A DNA stretch of 53,276 nt from Caldimonas tepidiphila (GCF_003569765.1 NZ_QXMG01000041.1:1-53276); one strand, 5' to 3'; numbered from the stretch's first letter, positions 26,985 through 38,058 are shown. The notes: generated by a model not told the origin, from the sequence alone. Translations and numbers: made by a program.

Positions 26985-27001
26985 TCGCAACAGCCGTGCC
27001 A
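26985..27001 (-). promoter_or_regulatory. sigma-54 promoter of narK
   Basis: On the minus strand TGGCACG-GCTG-TTGCG matches the sigma-54 consensus TGGCACG-N4-TTGCW at all but the last base, with GG and GC ten bases apart. Transcription should start near 26975. Nitrogen-limitation control through NtrC is expected for such a promoter; I did not find an obvious NtrC site. Confidence 0.75.
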
Positions 27002-27113
27002 GCAGGAGGCGGTGGCCTCCCTGCAGCCCGGCCTGCTCTATGCTTGCGGACTTTTTCGCCCTGCCGCGCCCATGCGGGGCCCAGAGAACCAAGAAGAGAA
27101 AGTACCCGCCGCG

Positions 27114-28388
27114 ATGACCACCGCCTTGCTGCTCGTGACCGAGGGGCCGCAGACCCCGCCGCTCGCCGCCGACCTCGCGTCGCTCGGCATTCACGTCCTT
27201 GGTGCGAGCGACGGCGTCAATCTGGTGCGCGAGGTGGCGCGCCAGGTGCCCGACGTGCTGGTGTGCTGGACGCCGAGCCCGGATGCGGCGCTGCTCGCGG
27301 CGCTCGCGGCGCTGCGCGACACCGCGCCGCTGCCGGTGGCGCTGTTCACGCTCGACGCGGACGTGACGCTGATGGAGGGGGCGCTCGACAGCGGCGTGCA
27401 TGCCTACGTCGTCAGCGGCTACGGCCTCGCGCGCCTGCGGCCGACCCTGCACCTGGCGCAGCTGCGCTTCCGGCGCGAGTCGCGCCTGCGTCGAGAGATG
27501 CAGGAGCTCGGCGAGCGCTTCGAGGAGCGCAAGCTCGTCGACCGCGCCAAGGGCATCCTGATGCGCGCGACGCAGGTCTCCGAGGACGAGGCCTTCCGCG
27601 TGCTGCGCACCGCGTCGATGCACGTCAACCAGCGCGTCGGGCAGGTCTCGCGCCAGATCATCGACGCGGCGCACCACGCCGAGTCGGTCAACCGCGCGGG
27701 CCAGCTGCGCATGCTGTCGCAGCGGCTCGTGAAGCTGCACGCGCTGCGCTGCGCCAACGCCGACGAGGCCGGCGCGACCCGGCTGCTGGCGCAATCGGTG
27801 CAGCGCGCCGAGCAGACGCTCGCGCATCTCGAGCGCTCGCTGTCCAGGCCCACCTTCGGCGACCTCGTCGACGCGGTCAAGGGCACCTGGCGCGAGCTGA
27901 AGGCCGAGCTCGACGCGGAGCCGCGCCGCGTGCGGCTGCGCGAGCTCGACGAGCATGCCGAGCGGCTGATGACGCAGGCCGAGCAGCTCACGCTCAGCCT
28001 CGAGACCGCCGGCAGCACGCCGCCGCTGCACGTGATCAACGTCTGCGGGCGCCAGCGCATGCTGTCGCAGCGGCTTGCCAAGCAGGCGCTGCTGACGACG
28101 CTGCTGCCGCGCGACGTGGCGGCCGCGATCGCCGAGGCCGCCGCCGAGACGCAGGCGCGCTTCGAGCAGGCGATGACCCATCTCGCTGGCATCCCGCTGA
28201 GCTCGGCCGAGATCCGGGAGGGGCAGGAGCTCGCCCTGCAGGAATGGCGCCGGCTGCTCGACGGCGTGCAGCGCGTGCACGGCCCGGCCGGGCGGCTGCT
28301 GCTGGCCGAGGCGAGCGAGGCGCTGCTGGAGCAGCTCGACCGGCTCACCGAGCGCTACGAGCGCAGCATGCAGACGCTGATCGGCTGA
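27114..28388 (+). CDS. ANTAR antiterminator fused to NarX-like P-box sensor
   Basis: A 424-residue regulator. Residues 1-118 fold like a receiver, but the phospho-acceptor position is C51/W52 (DVLVCWTPSP), so it is a pseudo-receiver. Residues about 125-185 are an ANTAR RNA-binding domain (RKLVDRAKGILMRATQVSEDEAF, then VNQRVGQVSRQII). The C-terminal 235 residues carry two P-box-like motifs, NRAGQLRMLSQR (193-204) and NVCGRQRMLSQR (309-320), matching R54 and R59 of NarX. ANTAR proteins bind leader hairpins and prevent termination. The known NasR uses a NIT domain for nitrate; here the PilJ/P-box module probably does that job. It is divergent from narK. The start is not certain; ATG 27072 is also in frame. 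Confidence 0.85.
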   Translation: MTTALLLVTEGPQTPPLAADLASLGIHVLGASDGVNLVREVARQVPDVLVCWTPSPDAALLAALAALRDTAPLPVALFTLDADVTLMEGALDSGVHAYVVSGYGLARLRPTLHLAQLRFRRESRLRREMQELGERFEERKLVDRAKGILMRATQVSEDEAFRVLRTASMHVNQRVGQVSRQIIDAAHHAESVNRAGQLRMLSQRLVKLHALRCANADEAGATRLLAQSVQRAEQTLAHLERSLSRPTFGDLVDAVKGTWRELKAELDAEPRRVRLRELDEHAERLMTQAEQLTLSLETAGSTPPLHVINVCGRQRMLSQRLAKQALLTTLLPRDVAAAIAEAAAETQARFEQAMTHLAGIPLSSAEIREGQELALQEWRRLLDGVQRVHGPAGRLLLAEASEALLEQLDRLTERYERSMQTLIG

Positions 28389-28549
28389 GGCCGCTTTCCG
28401 CAGCGCGACGCGCGGGCAGCGCTACCGTGGCCGTCCGGCTCCGGCAAGACCTCTTTCTCCCCCTGGAAACGAGGTCGCGCAAACGATCACAATCGGATAA
28501 CAATGCTTTCACGAGAATGACGCGGCTTCGGCCCCTGTATGCAGGCGAG

Positions 28550-29617
28550 ATGATTTCAGCCGAAGAGACCCTTTCCGCCGACGTCCTGGAGCAGATGCTC
28601 CGGCAGGCCCACGCGCGCGGCTGCGACGACCACCGCTTCCTGCAGCACCTGCAACTCGCGGTCGAGCCCTTGCGCGCCGGGGTGTTCGCGAAGGATCCGC
28701 AAGGGCGCTACCTGTTCGTGAACCAGGCGGCGGCCGACGTGATCGGGCTGCCGGCCGCGCAGATCGTGGGTCGCCGCGACACCGACATCTTCCCGGCCGA
28801 ACTCGCGCACCGCATCGTCGAGCTCGACCGCAGCGCCCGCAGCCAGCGCCGCGCGCTGGAATGCGAGGAGGCGCTGCCGGCGCCGGGGCAGCCCGGGCTG
28901 GAGCGCGACTTCTTCTCGGTGCGCGTGCCGGTCTCGCAGCGCGAGAGCGACCCGCTGCAGCCGCTGTGCGGCATCTGGATCGAGATCACCGAGCTGCGCC
29001 GCACGCAGGACCAGTTGCGCCAGGCGCTCGCGCAGTTGCAGCACGACGCTGCGGCCGGGGCGAGCGGCCCGGACGGGCAGGTGCGCGACCCGCTGACCGG
29101 CGTCTATGCACGCGGGCACTTCGAGGAGCAGGTGCGCCGCGAGATCGAGGTCTCGCTGCGCGAGCATCGCGAGTTCGCGCTCGTCACGGTGGAGGTCGAC
29201 GCCTTCGATGCGCTGATCGGGGAGCACGGGGTCGCGGCCGGCGAGCGCGTGCTGCAGGCGCTCGGCCTGCAGCTGCGCGCGAGCACGCGGGCGATGGACG
29301 CGCCCTGCCGGCTCGGCGACGAGCGCTTCGCGGTGCTGCTGTCAGGCATCGGCCTGGCCACCGCGCATGCGCGCATGGAGAACGTGCGCCGCCAGTGCGA
29401 GGCCCTGCCGGTGATGCACGAGGGGCGCGAGATCCGCTTCACCGTCTCGGTGGGGGTGGCCTGCTTCCCGCACACCACCGCCCGGCCGGACGCGCTGCTG
29501 CCGGCGGCCGAGCGGGCGCTGGCGCAGGCGCGCGAGCGGGGCGCCAACACGGTCGCGCTGGCCAGCATCTCCTTCGATGCGCCGGCCGCCGGCCTCGACG
29601 AGCCGCTGTCCTTCTGA
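28550..29617 (+). CDS. PAS-GGDEF protein with degenerate active site
   Basis: A 355-residue protein. A PAS domain lies at about 35-150 (FAKDPQGRYLFVNQAAADVIG) and a GGDEF-fold domain at about 178-345, beginning DPLTGVYARGHF. The signature GGDEF reads GDERF (256-260, in RLGDERFAVLL). The first metal-binding Asp (VEVDAFD, D217) is kept. Loss of the GG pair suggests reduced or no cyclic-di-GMP synthesis, so it may be a receptor or scaffold. ATG 28517 in frame is an alternative start; neither has a good ribosome site. It follows the ANTAR gene by about 160 bases on the same strand. Confidence 0.85.
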   Translation: MISAEETLSADVLEQMLRQAHARGCDDHRFLQHLQLAVEPLRAGVFAKDPQGRYLFVNQAAADVIGLPAAQIVGRRDTDIFPAELAHRIVELDRSARSQRRALECEEALPAPGQPGLERDFFSVRVPVSQRESDPLQPLCGIWIEITELRRTQDQLRQALAQLQHDAAAGASGPDGQVRDPLTGVYARGHFEEQVRREIEVSLREHREFALVTVEVDAFDALIGEHGVAAGERVLQALGLQLRASTRAMDAPCRLGDERFAVLLSGIGLATAHARMENVRRQCEALPVMHEGREIRFTVSVGVACFPHTTARPDALLPAAERALAQARERGANTVALASISFDAPAAGLDEPLSF

Positions 29618-29622
29618 GCGTC

Positions 29623-29643
29623 GCCGGCCCCGCAGGGGCCGGC
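29623..29643. terminator. hairpin between convergent genes
   Basis: GCCGGCCCC-GCA-GGGGCCGGC is a perfect nine-base-pair stem midway between the GGDEF gene and the convergent TauE/SafE gene. It lacks a T-run on both sides, so termination efficiency is doubtful. Confidence 0.45.
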
Positions 29644-29654
29644 CGGCAAGCGGC

Positions 29655-30497
29655 TCAGCCGCGCAGGCCGCGGTACAGCATGTAGGCGGCCAGCAGGTAG
29701 AGCAGCACCGCGAAGGCGCGCTTGAGCTGCCTGACGTTCATGCGGTGCGCGGTGCGCGCGCCGAGCGGCGCGGTGGTCACGCTCGCGAGCGACACCACCA
29801 CCAGCGCCGGCACGTAGAGGAAGCCGAGCGCGCCGGGGGGCATCTGCGGCAGGTCCCAGCCGGCCCAGATGTAGCCGATCGTGCCGGCCAGCGCGATCGG
29901 GAAGCCGAGCGCGGCCGAGGTGCCCACCGCCTGGTGGATCACGACGTTGCACCACGTCATGAAGGGCACCGAGACGAAGCCGCCGCCCGCGCCGACGAGC
30001 GCCGACAGCGCACCGATGCCGCTGCCCGCAGCAAGCATGCCGCCGGTGGCGGGCAGCTGGCGCGAGGGCTTGGGCTTGCGGTCGAGGAACATCTGCGTCG
30101 CCGAGAAGCCGACGAAGCCGGCGAACAGCAGCGCGAGCGCGTTCGACGGCAGCGCCTTCGCGATCTGCGCGCCGAGCATCGAGCCGATCACGATGCCGGG
30201 GGCGAGCCGGGCGAAGATGTCCCAGCGCACCGCGCCGCGGGCCTGGTGCGCGCGCACCGACGACACCGATGTGAAGCAGATCGTCGCGAGCGAGGTGGCG
30301 ACCGCGGTCTTGACCACCAGGTCGGCCGGGAAGCCCTGGATGGTCAGCAGCATCGTCATGAAGGGCACCAGCAGCATGCCGCCGCCGATGCCGAGCAGGC
30401 CCGCGAGAAATCCGGTGCAGCAGCCGAGCAGCAGCAGCTCGGCGATCAACAGCCAATCGAGATCCAAGACGACTCCATCCGTTCCGCCCGCTTCCAT
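29655..30497 (-). CDS. TauE/SafE (TSUP) family membrane transporter
   Basis: A 280-residue membrane protein with about eight hydrophobic segments arranged as two repeats. The family motifs FLAGLLGIGGGMLLVPFM and SALVGAGGGFVSVPFMTW occur at matching places in the two halves. Members export organosulfur compounds or sulfite, but the substrate cannot be told from sequence. It is a distinct family from the gene at 2687-3409 although both are often labelled 'sulfite exporter'. The start MEAGGTDG is the most upstream ATG that fits. Confidence 0.88.
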   Translation of the reverse strand: MEAGGTDGVVLDLDWLLIAELLLLGCCTGFLAGLLGIGGGMLLVPFMTMLLTIQGFPADLVVKTAVATSLATICFTSVSSVRAHQARGAVRWDIFARLAPGIVIGSMLGAQIAKALPSNALALLFAGFVGFSATQMFLDRKPKPSRQLPATGGMLAAGSGIGALSALVGAGGGFVSVPFMTWCNVVIHQAVGTSAALGFPIALAGTIGYIWAGWDLPQMPPGALGFLYVPALVVVSLASVTTAPLGARTAHRMNVRQLKRAFAVLLYLLAAYMLYRGLRG

Positions 30498-30623
30498 GCG
30501 GGCACAAGGGCTGAAGTGTCGCGCAATCGGCGCGCAGCCGTCGAGGCGCAGGCGCCCGGAACGTGCAATGCGGGGGAGGGAAGGCGCCGTGCAGTGCTGG
30601 CTTGCCTGCAGGGCCGGGGGAAG

Positions 30624-30805
30624 GAGGGTGTCCGCCGCGAGCCGTGAGCCGCATTCCTGAACCCAGGGGATTCAGGTGGGCGAGGTCAGTCGGGCTTCGG
30701 GTTCGTCTGACGCGAGACGATCACACCCGCCGGACATTTTCCAAGCCCTTGCTCAGAGAGCATCGGTTCAAGGAAATATAGAACCCACGCGAACGCAACG
30801 GACGG
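30624..30805 (-). ncRNA. ssrS: 6S RNA
   Basis: Directly downstream of zapA on the same strand, where ssrS is found in most gamma- and betaproteobacteria. On the minus strand a TAGAAT (30810-30815) is a suitable -10. The predicted RNA is about 182 bases. The ends can pair (GGGTCCGTCC near the 5' end with GGCGGACACCC near the 3' end). A CTTGAACC...GAGCAAGG arm lies in the 5' half, and the 3' arm hairpin CCTGAATCCCCTGGGTTCAGG resembles the CUUGAACC/GGGUUCAAG hairpin of E. coli 6S. Exact ends are estimated. 6S RNA sequesters sigma-70 RNA polymerase in stationary phase. Confidence 0.8.
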
Positions 30806-30919
30806 ACCCATTCTAAGCGGCCGGCCCGATCGACCCGGCAGGCCGGGCCTGTTCGGCTCAGGGATACCGCAGGCGCCGCTTGCATTGCGGTGCGCCGGGG
30901 TGCAGGCGCGCGAGCAAGC

Positions 30920-31252
30920 TCAGCGCGTCGTGCCGCCCTGGGCGCTCAGCGCCTCGTCGAGACGACGCAGCAGTGCTTCCAGGCGGGCGCCGGAGGCCGG
31001 GTCGCTGTCGGCCGATGCCGGGGCCTGCGCGGGCGCCGGCGGCGCCTGCCGGCTGCGCTCGGCGAGTTCGTAGGCGATGTTGAGCGCGGCGAGCACGGCG
31101 ATGCGCTCGCGCGCCTTGACCTTGCCGGCATCGCGGATCGCGCACATCTCGCGGTCCACGTTCTCCACCGCATCGAGCAGCGCCGCCTCGCCTCCCTCGG
31201 TGCAGCCGAGGAGGTAGCTCTGCCCCATGATCGTCACCTCGAGCTGCTTCAT
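30920..31252 (-). CDS. zapA: cell division protein ZapA
   Basis: A 110-residue protein that bundles FtsZ filaments at the Z ring. The N-terminal QLEVTIMGQSYLLGC and the helix VDREMCAIRDAGKVKARERIAVLAALNIAYEL are typical. The C-terminus after a Pro/Ala linker is a short coiled coil. Its start overlaps the stop of the upstream coiled-coil gene (ATGA). The 6S RNA follows. Confidence 0.93.
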   Translation of the reverse strand: MKQLEVTIMGQSYLLGCTEGGEAALLDAVENVDREMCAIRDAGKVKARERIAVLAALNIAYELAERSRQAPPAPAQAPASADSDPASGARLEALLRRLDEALSAQGGTTR

Positions 31253-31464
31253 GCGGAACTCCCGGAGGAACCGTCGCCCACCGGAAGGCGCTCGAGCAGC
31301 GCGTCCACGCGCTGCCGCGCCGCGACCAGGCGCGCGTGCAGACCGTCGCGCTCCTGCGTGACCTCCGCGAGCTGGCGCTCGAGCTCCGCGCAGCGGCGTT
31401 GCATTTCCTCGTGGCGCACGAGCAGGCGCTCCACGCGTTCAGCGAGTTCTTCGAATCGTGACAT
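31249..31464 (-). CDS. small coiled-coil protein, ZapB-like
   Basis: A 71-residue protein that is almost entirely a coiled coil (EELAERVERLLVRHEEMQRRCAELERQ, then QERDGLHARLVAARQRVDALLERL). It is the small protein encoded just upstream of zapA in proteobacteria (TIGR02449 type). A role in division with ZapA is inferred from position and resemblance to ZapB. Its stop overlaps the zapA start. Confidence 0.8.
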   Translation of the reverse strand: MSRFEELAERVERLLVRHEEMQRRCAELERQLAEVTQERDGLHARLVAARQRVDALLERLPVGDGSSGSSA

Positions 31465-31540
31465 CGGCGCGACCGGGCGGTGGAAGGGTGGGCGGCAAGG
31501 AGCGCCGATTGTAGGCGCTGGACCTTCTCGTCGGCTTTCG

Positions 31541-32182
31541 TCAGCCGGGTGCCGGCGTCTTCGGGCGGAAGTCGCAATACGGCGCCACTTGGCATTTCCA
31601 GCACAGCGGCTTGCGCGCCTGGCAGACGTAGCGGCCGTGCAGGATCAGCCAGTGGTGCGCATCGACCGCGTAGGCGGGCGGCACGCGCTTCAGAAGCTGC
31701 AGCTCGACCGCCAGCGGCGTCTTGCCCCGCGCGAGGCCGGTGCGGTTGCCGACGCGGAAGATGTGCGTGTCCACGGCCATCGTCGGCTGGCCGAAGGCGA
31801 CGTTGAGCACCACGTTGGCGGTCTTGCGCCCGACGCCGGGCAGCGCCTCGAGCGCCTCGCGCGTGCGCGGCACCTCGCCGCCGTGCAGCTCGACGAGCAT
31901 GCGGCAGGTCTCGAGCAGGTGGCGGGCCTTGCTGCGGTAGAGGCCGATCGTGCGGATGTACTCGCACAGCCGCTCGTTGCCGAGCGCGAGGATCGCCTGC
32001 GGCGTGTTCGCGACCGGGAAGAGGCGCCGCGTGGCCTTGTTGACGCCGACGTCGGTGGCCTGCGCCGACAGCAGCACCGCGACGAGCAGCTCGAACACCG
32101 AGGTGTACTCCAGCTCGGTGGCGGGTTCGGGATTGGCGGCCTTCAGCGTCGCGAAGAAGGGCGCGATGTGCGCCGCCTTCAC
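31541..32182 (-). CDS. nth: endonuclease III
   Basis: DNA glycosylase/AP lyase for oxidised pyrimidines, 213 residues (E. coli 211). The helix-hairpin-helix [21 protein letters not shown] holds the catalytic lysine, and [11 protein letters not shown] the catalytic aspartate. The C-terminal [4Fe-4S] site C-x6-C-x2-C-x5-C is intact. The start is GTG at 32182, overlapping the rnfB stop as GTGA; there is no ATG in a suitable place. Confidence 0.95.
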   Translation of the reverse strand: MKAAHIAPFFATLKAANPEPATELEYTSVFELLVAVLLSAQATDVGVNKATRRLFPVANTPQAILALGNERLCEYIRTIGLYRSKARHLLETCRMLVELHGGEVPRTREALEALPGVGRKTANVVLNVAFGQPTMAVDTHIFRVGNRTGLARGKTPLAVELQLLKRVPPAYAVDAHHWLILHGRYVCQARKPLCWKCQVAPYCDFRPKTPAPG

Positions 32183-32850
32183 GCCCGGTCCTGCGGGCGG
32201 CGGGCACGCGCGCGGGCGAGCGCCGCCTCGATCACGCTGCGCTTGCGCTCGATCTGCGCTGGATCCGTCAGCCGGGTCTCGGTCTCGAGGTGGGCGAGCT
32301 TGTGCTCGGCCTTGGCGGCGAGCCGCGCCTCGTTGTCCCGCTTGTCGCGCTCGACGCGCAGGCGGTGGAAGTCGTAGCGCCGGCGTGCCTCGGCCGCCTG
32401 TTCGGGCGACCACGCGGCCCAGCCGGTGGCGCCGCCGCTCGCGTCGACGAGCGAGATGCAGTCGACCGGGCAGACCGGCAGGCACAGCTCGCAGCCGGTG
32501 CACTGCGCGTCGACGACCACGTGCATCTGCTTGGAGGCGCCGAAGATCGCGTCCACCGGGCAGGCCTTGATGCACAGCGTGCAGCCGATGCACCAGTCCT
32601 CGTCGATCACCGCGAGCAGCCGCGGCCCCTCGGCCCCATGGCGCGGGTCGAGCGGCAGCACAGGCCGGCCGGTGGCGCGCGCAAGGCGGACCACGCCCTC
32701 GGCGCCGCCGGGCGGGCACTGGTTGATGCCGGCGGTGCCGGAGGCCACCGCGCGGGCATAGCTTTCGCAGTCGGGCTGGCCGCAACGCGTGCACTGCGTC
32801 TGCGGCAGCAGGGCGTCGATCAGCGCGGCTTGGTCGTCGGTCGGGGTCAA
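32179..32850 (-). CDS. rnfB: RnfB-like iron-sulfur protein
   Basis: A 223-residue electron transfer protein. An N-terminal Fe-S module has the cysteines [13 protein letters not shown] plus a later NQCPPGG, and two ferredoxin-type [4Fe-4S] sites follow ([24 protein letters not shown]). It lacks the N-terminal membrane helix of classical RnfB, and no other rnf genes are nearby, which is usual for betaproteobacterial rnfB-nth pairs. It may pass electrons to an unknown partner. A charged coiled-coil region ends the protein. It is coupled to nth by overlap. Confidence 0.85.
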   Translation of the reverse strand: MTPTDDQAALIDALLPQTQCTRCGQPDCESYARAVASGTAGINQCPPGGAEGVVRLARATGRPVLPLDPRHGAEGPRLLAVIDEDWCIGCTLCIKACPVDAIFGASKQMHVVVDAQCTGCELCLPVCPVDCISLVDASGGATGWAAWSPEQAAEARRRYDFHRLRVERDKRDNEARLAAKAEHKLAHLETETRLTDPAQIERKRSVIEAALARARARRPQDRA

Positions 32851-32881
32851 GGCTCGGTCGGGAACAGGAAAAGCCGCGACT

Positions 32882-34126
32882 TTACCTGTCGTGCTGAGCG
32901 ATGAACTGGCGGATCTCCGGATAGACCATCTCGCGCCAGCGGCGACCCGAGAAGATGCCGTAGTGGCCGGCGCCGATCGCGGTGTAGTGGTGGCGATGCT
33001 CCTGGGGGATGCCGCTGCACAGCGCCTGGGCGGCCTCGGTCTGGCCGGCGCCCGAGATGTCGTCGAGCTCGCCCTCGACCGTCATCAGCGCGGTGGTCTT
33101 GATGTCCTGCGGACGCACCGTTTCGCCCTTGACCACCCAGGTGCCGTTGACGAGCGCGAAGTCCTGGAACACCGTCCTGATCGTCTCGAGGTAGTACTCG
33201 GCCGGCATGTCGAGCACCGCGTTGTACTCGTCGTAGAAGGCGCGGTGGGCCTCGGCGCTTTCCTCGTCGCCGCGCACCAGGTCGAGGAAGTAGTCGTAGT
33301 GCGAGTTCAGGTGCCGGTCTGGGTTCATCGCGACGAAGCCGGTATGCTGCAGGAAACCGGGGTAGACGCGGCGGCCGCTGCCGGGGTAGTTCGGCGGCAC
33401 GCGGTAGATCACGTTGTTCTCGAACCAGGAGTAGCTCTTGTTGAGCGCGAGGTTGTTGACCGCGGTCGGCGACTTGCGCGCGTCGATCGGCCCGCCCATC
33501 ATCGTCATGCTGCGCGGCGTCTTCTCGCCGCGGCTCGCCATCAGCGAGATCGCGGCGAGCACCGGCACGGTGGGCTGGCAGACCGAGATCACGTGCACGT
33601 TGTCGGCGCCGATGTGGCGGATGAACTCCTGCACGTACTCGACGTAGTCGTCGAGGTGGAAGGGGCCGTCCGACAGCGGCACCATGCGCGCGTCGATCCA
33701 GTCGGTGATGTAGACCTTGTGGCCCTGCAGCAGCGTGCGCACCGTGTCGCGCAGCAGCGTGGCGTGGTGGCCCGACAGCGGCGCGACGACGAGCACCGTC
33801 GGGTGGTCCTTCATCTTCTCGAGCACCGCGACGTCGTCGGTGAAGCGCTTGAAGCGCAGCAGCCGGCAGAAGGGCTTGGCGAGCGCGACCTGCTCCTGCA
33901 CCGCGACGTCGACGCCATCGACGGCCACGCTGCGGATGTTGAACTCCGGCTTCTCGTACTCCTTGGCCAGCCGGTGCATCAGGTCCAGGCCCGCCGACAG
34001 GCGCTGCGCCATCGGCACGTGCGTGAAGGGCGACAGAGGATGGCTGTAGAGCTTGGAGGAGGCGCTCGCGAACTCCGAGAACGGGCTCAGCAGCGCGCGG
34101 TGGGTTTCGTACAACTGATACAGCAT
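32882..34126 (-). CDS. phaZ: intracellular polyhydroxybutyrate depolymerase
   Basis: Mobilises stored PHB in granules. It is 414 residues with the start [16 protein letters not shown] typical of PhaZ1. The nucleophile is C183 in SVCQPTVP, the same position as in Cupriavidus necator PhaZ1, replacing the serine of normal lipase boxes. A C-terminal histidine is in [16 protein letters not shown]. It shows the organism stores PHB. The gene stands alone; the 224 bases upstream to the aminotransferase terminator hold no promoter I can define with confidence. Confidence 0.95.
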   Translation of the reverse strand: MLYQLYETHRALLSPFSEFASASSKLYSHPLSPFTHVPMAQRLSAGLDLMHRLAKEYEKPEFNIRSVAVDGVDVAVQEQVALAKPFCRLLRFKRFTDDVAVLEKMKDHPTVLVVAPLSGHHATLLRDTVRTLLQGHKVYITDWIDARMVPLSDGPFHLDDYVEYVQEFIRHIGADNVHVISVCQPTVPVLAAISLMASRGEKTPRSMTMMGGPIDARKSPTAVNNLALNKSYSWFENNVIYRVPPNYPGSGRRVYPGFLQHTGFVAMNPDRHLNSHYDYFLDLVRGDEESAEAHRAFYDEYNAVLDMPAEYYLETIRTVFQDFALVNGTWVVKGETVRPQDIKTTALMTVEGELDDISGAGQTEAAQALCSGIPQEHRHHYTAIGAGHYGIFSGRRWREMVYPEIRQFIAQHDR

Positions 34127-34350
34127 TTCAGCCTCTCATCGTGAAGGGGCGGCGCAGGGGCCGTCCCGAGTCGTCTGTGATCCGGTGGCAGGGAGTCCGG
34201 CCTGAAACTGGCAAAAAGTGCAACGGTACAGCTTGTCGCGAAATGTTTCTGGAGTCTGGCCTCCAGGCGCCGGACGCTATCTTGCAGGAGTGACGGCGTT
34301 ATTACACGGGGTTCTTGGCAATTTCCGTTCCTATTGCCGGGATGGCAGGA

Positions 34351-34378
34351 AAAGAAAAAGGGGCTCGAAGAGCCCCTT
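34351..34378 (-). terminator. aminotransferase terminator
   Basis: On the minus strand AAGGGGCTC-TTC-GAGCCCCTT is a perfect nine-base-pair stem followed by TTTCTTTT-type sequence. It lies about 30 bases after the aminotransferase stop. Confidence 0.9.
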
Positions 34379-34406
34379 GGGATGTCCGGCCGGCAGCGGG
34401 CGGCGC

Positions 34407-35600
34407 TCAGACCACCTTGGCGATCGCGGCGGCGACCGCGTCGATGTTCTTGCTGTTGAGCGCGGCGACGCAGATGCGGCCCGAGTCGACGCCGTAGACG
34501 CCGAACTCGCTGCGCAGGCGCTGCATCTGCTCCTTGTTCAGGCCCGAGTAGCTGAACATGCCCTTCTGGCGCGTGATGAAGCTCAGGTCCTGCTGCACGC
34601 CCGCGGCCTTGAGCTTCTCGACCAGCGCCTCGCGCATCTGCTTGATGCGCACGCGCATCGCGGCGAGCTCGTCCTCCCACTGCTGGCGCAGCTCGGGCGT
34701 GCTCAGCACGGTGGTGACCACCTGCGCGCCGTGCGTCGGCGGGTTGGAGTAGTTGGTGCGGATCACGCGCTTGAGCTGGCTCAGCACGCGGCCGGCCTCC
34801 TCCTTGCTCTCGCAGACCACGCTCAGCGCGCCGACGCGCTCGCCGTACATCGAGAAGCTCTTGGAGAACGAGGTCGCGACGAAGAAGTTCAGGCCCGCGT
34901 CGAGGAAGCGCTTGACCACCGCGCCGTCCTCGGCGATGCCCTCGCCGAAGCCCTGGTAGGCCATGTCGAGGAAGGCGACGAGGCCGGCCGCCTTGACCGC
35001 GTCGATCACCTGGCCCCACTGCTCGGCCGTCAGGTCGTAGCCGGTCGGGTTGTGGCAGCAGGCGTGCAGCACCACGACGGTGCCGGCCGGCGCGGCCTGG
35101 AGCGCCGCGAGCATGCCGTCGAAGTTGATGCCACGCTTGTCGGCGTCGTAGTAGGGGTAGGTGCCGACGGGGAAGCCCGCGCTCTCGAACAGCGCGCGGT
35201 GGTTCTCCCAGCTCGGGTCGCTGATCAGCACCTGCGCGCCCGGGTTCAGGCGCTTGAGGAAGTCGGCGCCGATCTTCAGGCCGCCGGTGCCGCCGAGGCC
35301 CTGCACGGTGGCGATGCGGCCGCTCTGCACTGCCTCGTCGCCGAAGACCAGGCCCTGCACGGCCTTGTCGTAGGCCGCGATGCCGTCGATCGGCAGGTAG
35401 CCCTTCGGCTTGGCGGCCTCGATCAGCTGCTTCTCGGCCGCGGCCACGCAGGCCAGCAGCGGCAGCTTGCCGTTGTCGTCGTAGTAGACGCCCACGCCCA
35501 GGTTGACCTTGGCCGGGTTGGGGTCGGCGGCGAATTGCTCGTTGAGGCCCAGGATCGGGTCGCGGGGGGCCATTTCGACGGCGGCGAAAAGCGATGCCAT
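34407..35600 (-). CDS. tyrB: aromatic/aspartate aminotransferase, class I
   Basis: PLP-dependent aminotransferase of the AspC/TyrB group, 397 residues. [16 protein letters not shown] holds the Schiff-base lysine; [13 protein letters not shown] and the DPSWENH segment are typical. It probably makes tyrosine, phenylalanine and/or aspartate from the keto acids with glutamate; sequence alone does not separate TyrB from AspC. The start [21 protein letters not shown] is the family start. It is divergent from uvrB. Confidence 0.88.
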   Translation of the reverse strand: MASLFAAVEMAPRDPILGLNEQFAADPNPAKVNLGVGVYYDDNGKLPLLACVAAAEKQLIEAAKPKGYLPIDGIAAYDKAVQGLVFGDEAVQSGRIATVQGLGGTGGLKIGADFLKRLNPGAQVLISDPSWENHRALFESAGFPVGTYPYYDADKRGINFDGMLAALQAAPAGTVVVLHACCHNPTGYDLTAEQWGQVIDAVKAAGLVAFLDMAYQGFGEGIAEDGAVVKRFLDAGLNFFVATSFSKSFSMYGERVGALSVVCESKEEAGRVLSQLKRVIRTNYSNPPTHGAQVVTTVLSTPELRQQWEDELAAMRVRIKQMREALVEKLKAAGVQQDLSFITRQKGMFSYSGLNKEQMQRLRSEFGVYGVDSGRICVAALNSKNIDAVAAAIAKVV

Positions 35601-35763
35601 GAAGGGTGTCCTTGGATGTCGGCGGTGGGGAAGCGGTGCGTGCCCGTTTGGGCTACGCTTTACAGCTCTCGGCCTTGCAAAGGGCAGGGCAGCCCTCCAT
35701 TTTAAGGCTGGCGGCACTGCCGCCGCGCCGTTCCCGGCTTCTCCACCGTCCCGCACCCATCCC

Positions 35764-37845
<2,082 letters not shown>

Positions 37846-37930
37846 GCTTGGCGTGCCATGCTAGGGTGTCCGAGCGTGATGGCGGGCACAGAAACTGCAA
37901 TCGTGGCCATAGGAACTTCCTCACGCAAAC

Positions 37931-37960
37931 TTGACCAAAAAACTGAGTTACGGGTAGAAT
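37931..37960 (+). promoter_or_regulatory. isc operon promoter
   Basis: TTGACC (37931-37936) and TAGAAT (37955-37960) are 18 bases apart, a good sigma-70 promoter for iscR. Transcription should start near 37967, giving a leader of about 90 bases. An IscR-like site overlaps the start. Confidence 0.7.
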
Positions 37961-37983
37961 TCGACTAAATTGCTCAGGTTAAG
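37959..37983 (+). promoter_or_regulatory. IscR type 1 binding site (probable)
   Basis: The core GACTAAATTGCTCAGG corresponds closely to GACCAATTTACTCGGG of the E. coli iscR operator. It spans the predicted transcription start, where [2Fe-2S]-IscR would repress. A wider inverted repeat TCGACT (37961-37966)/AGTCGA (37982-37987) surrounds it. Confidence 0.6.
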
Positions 37984-38058
37984 TCGAGGGAAAACCCCGG
38001 TCACAAGCCGTCTTGGGTCAATCGCTTCCGGAATCACGGAGCACAAGGAGAGTCTTCC

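Noticed and set aside
28484-28516. Sequence TCACAATCGGATAACAAT resembling part of the lac operator upstream of the GGDEF gene.
   Set aside because: Only one half-site matches, there is no LacI-type gene nearby, and short chance matches of this kind are expected.
35601-35763. SOS control of uvrB.
   Set aside because: No CTGT-N8-ACAG LexA box could be found between the aminotransferase gene and uvrB.
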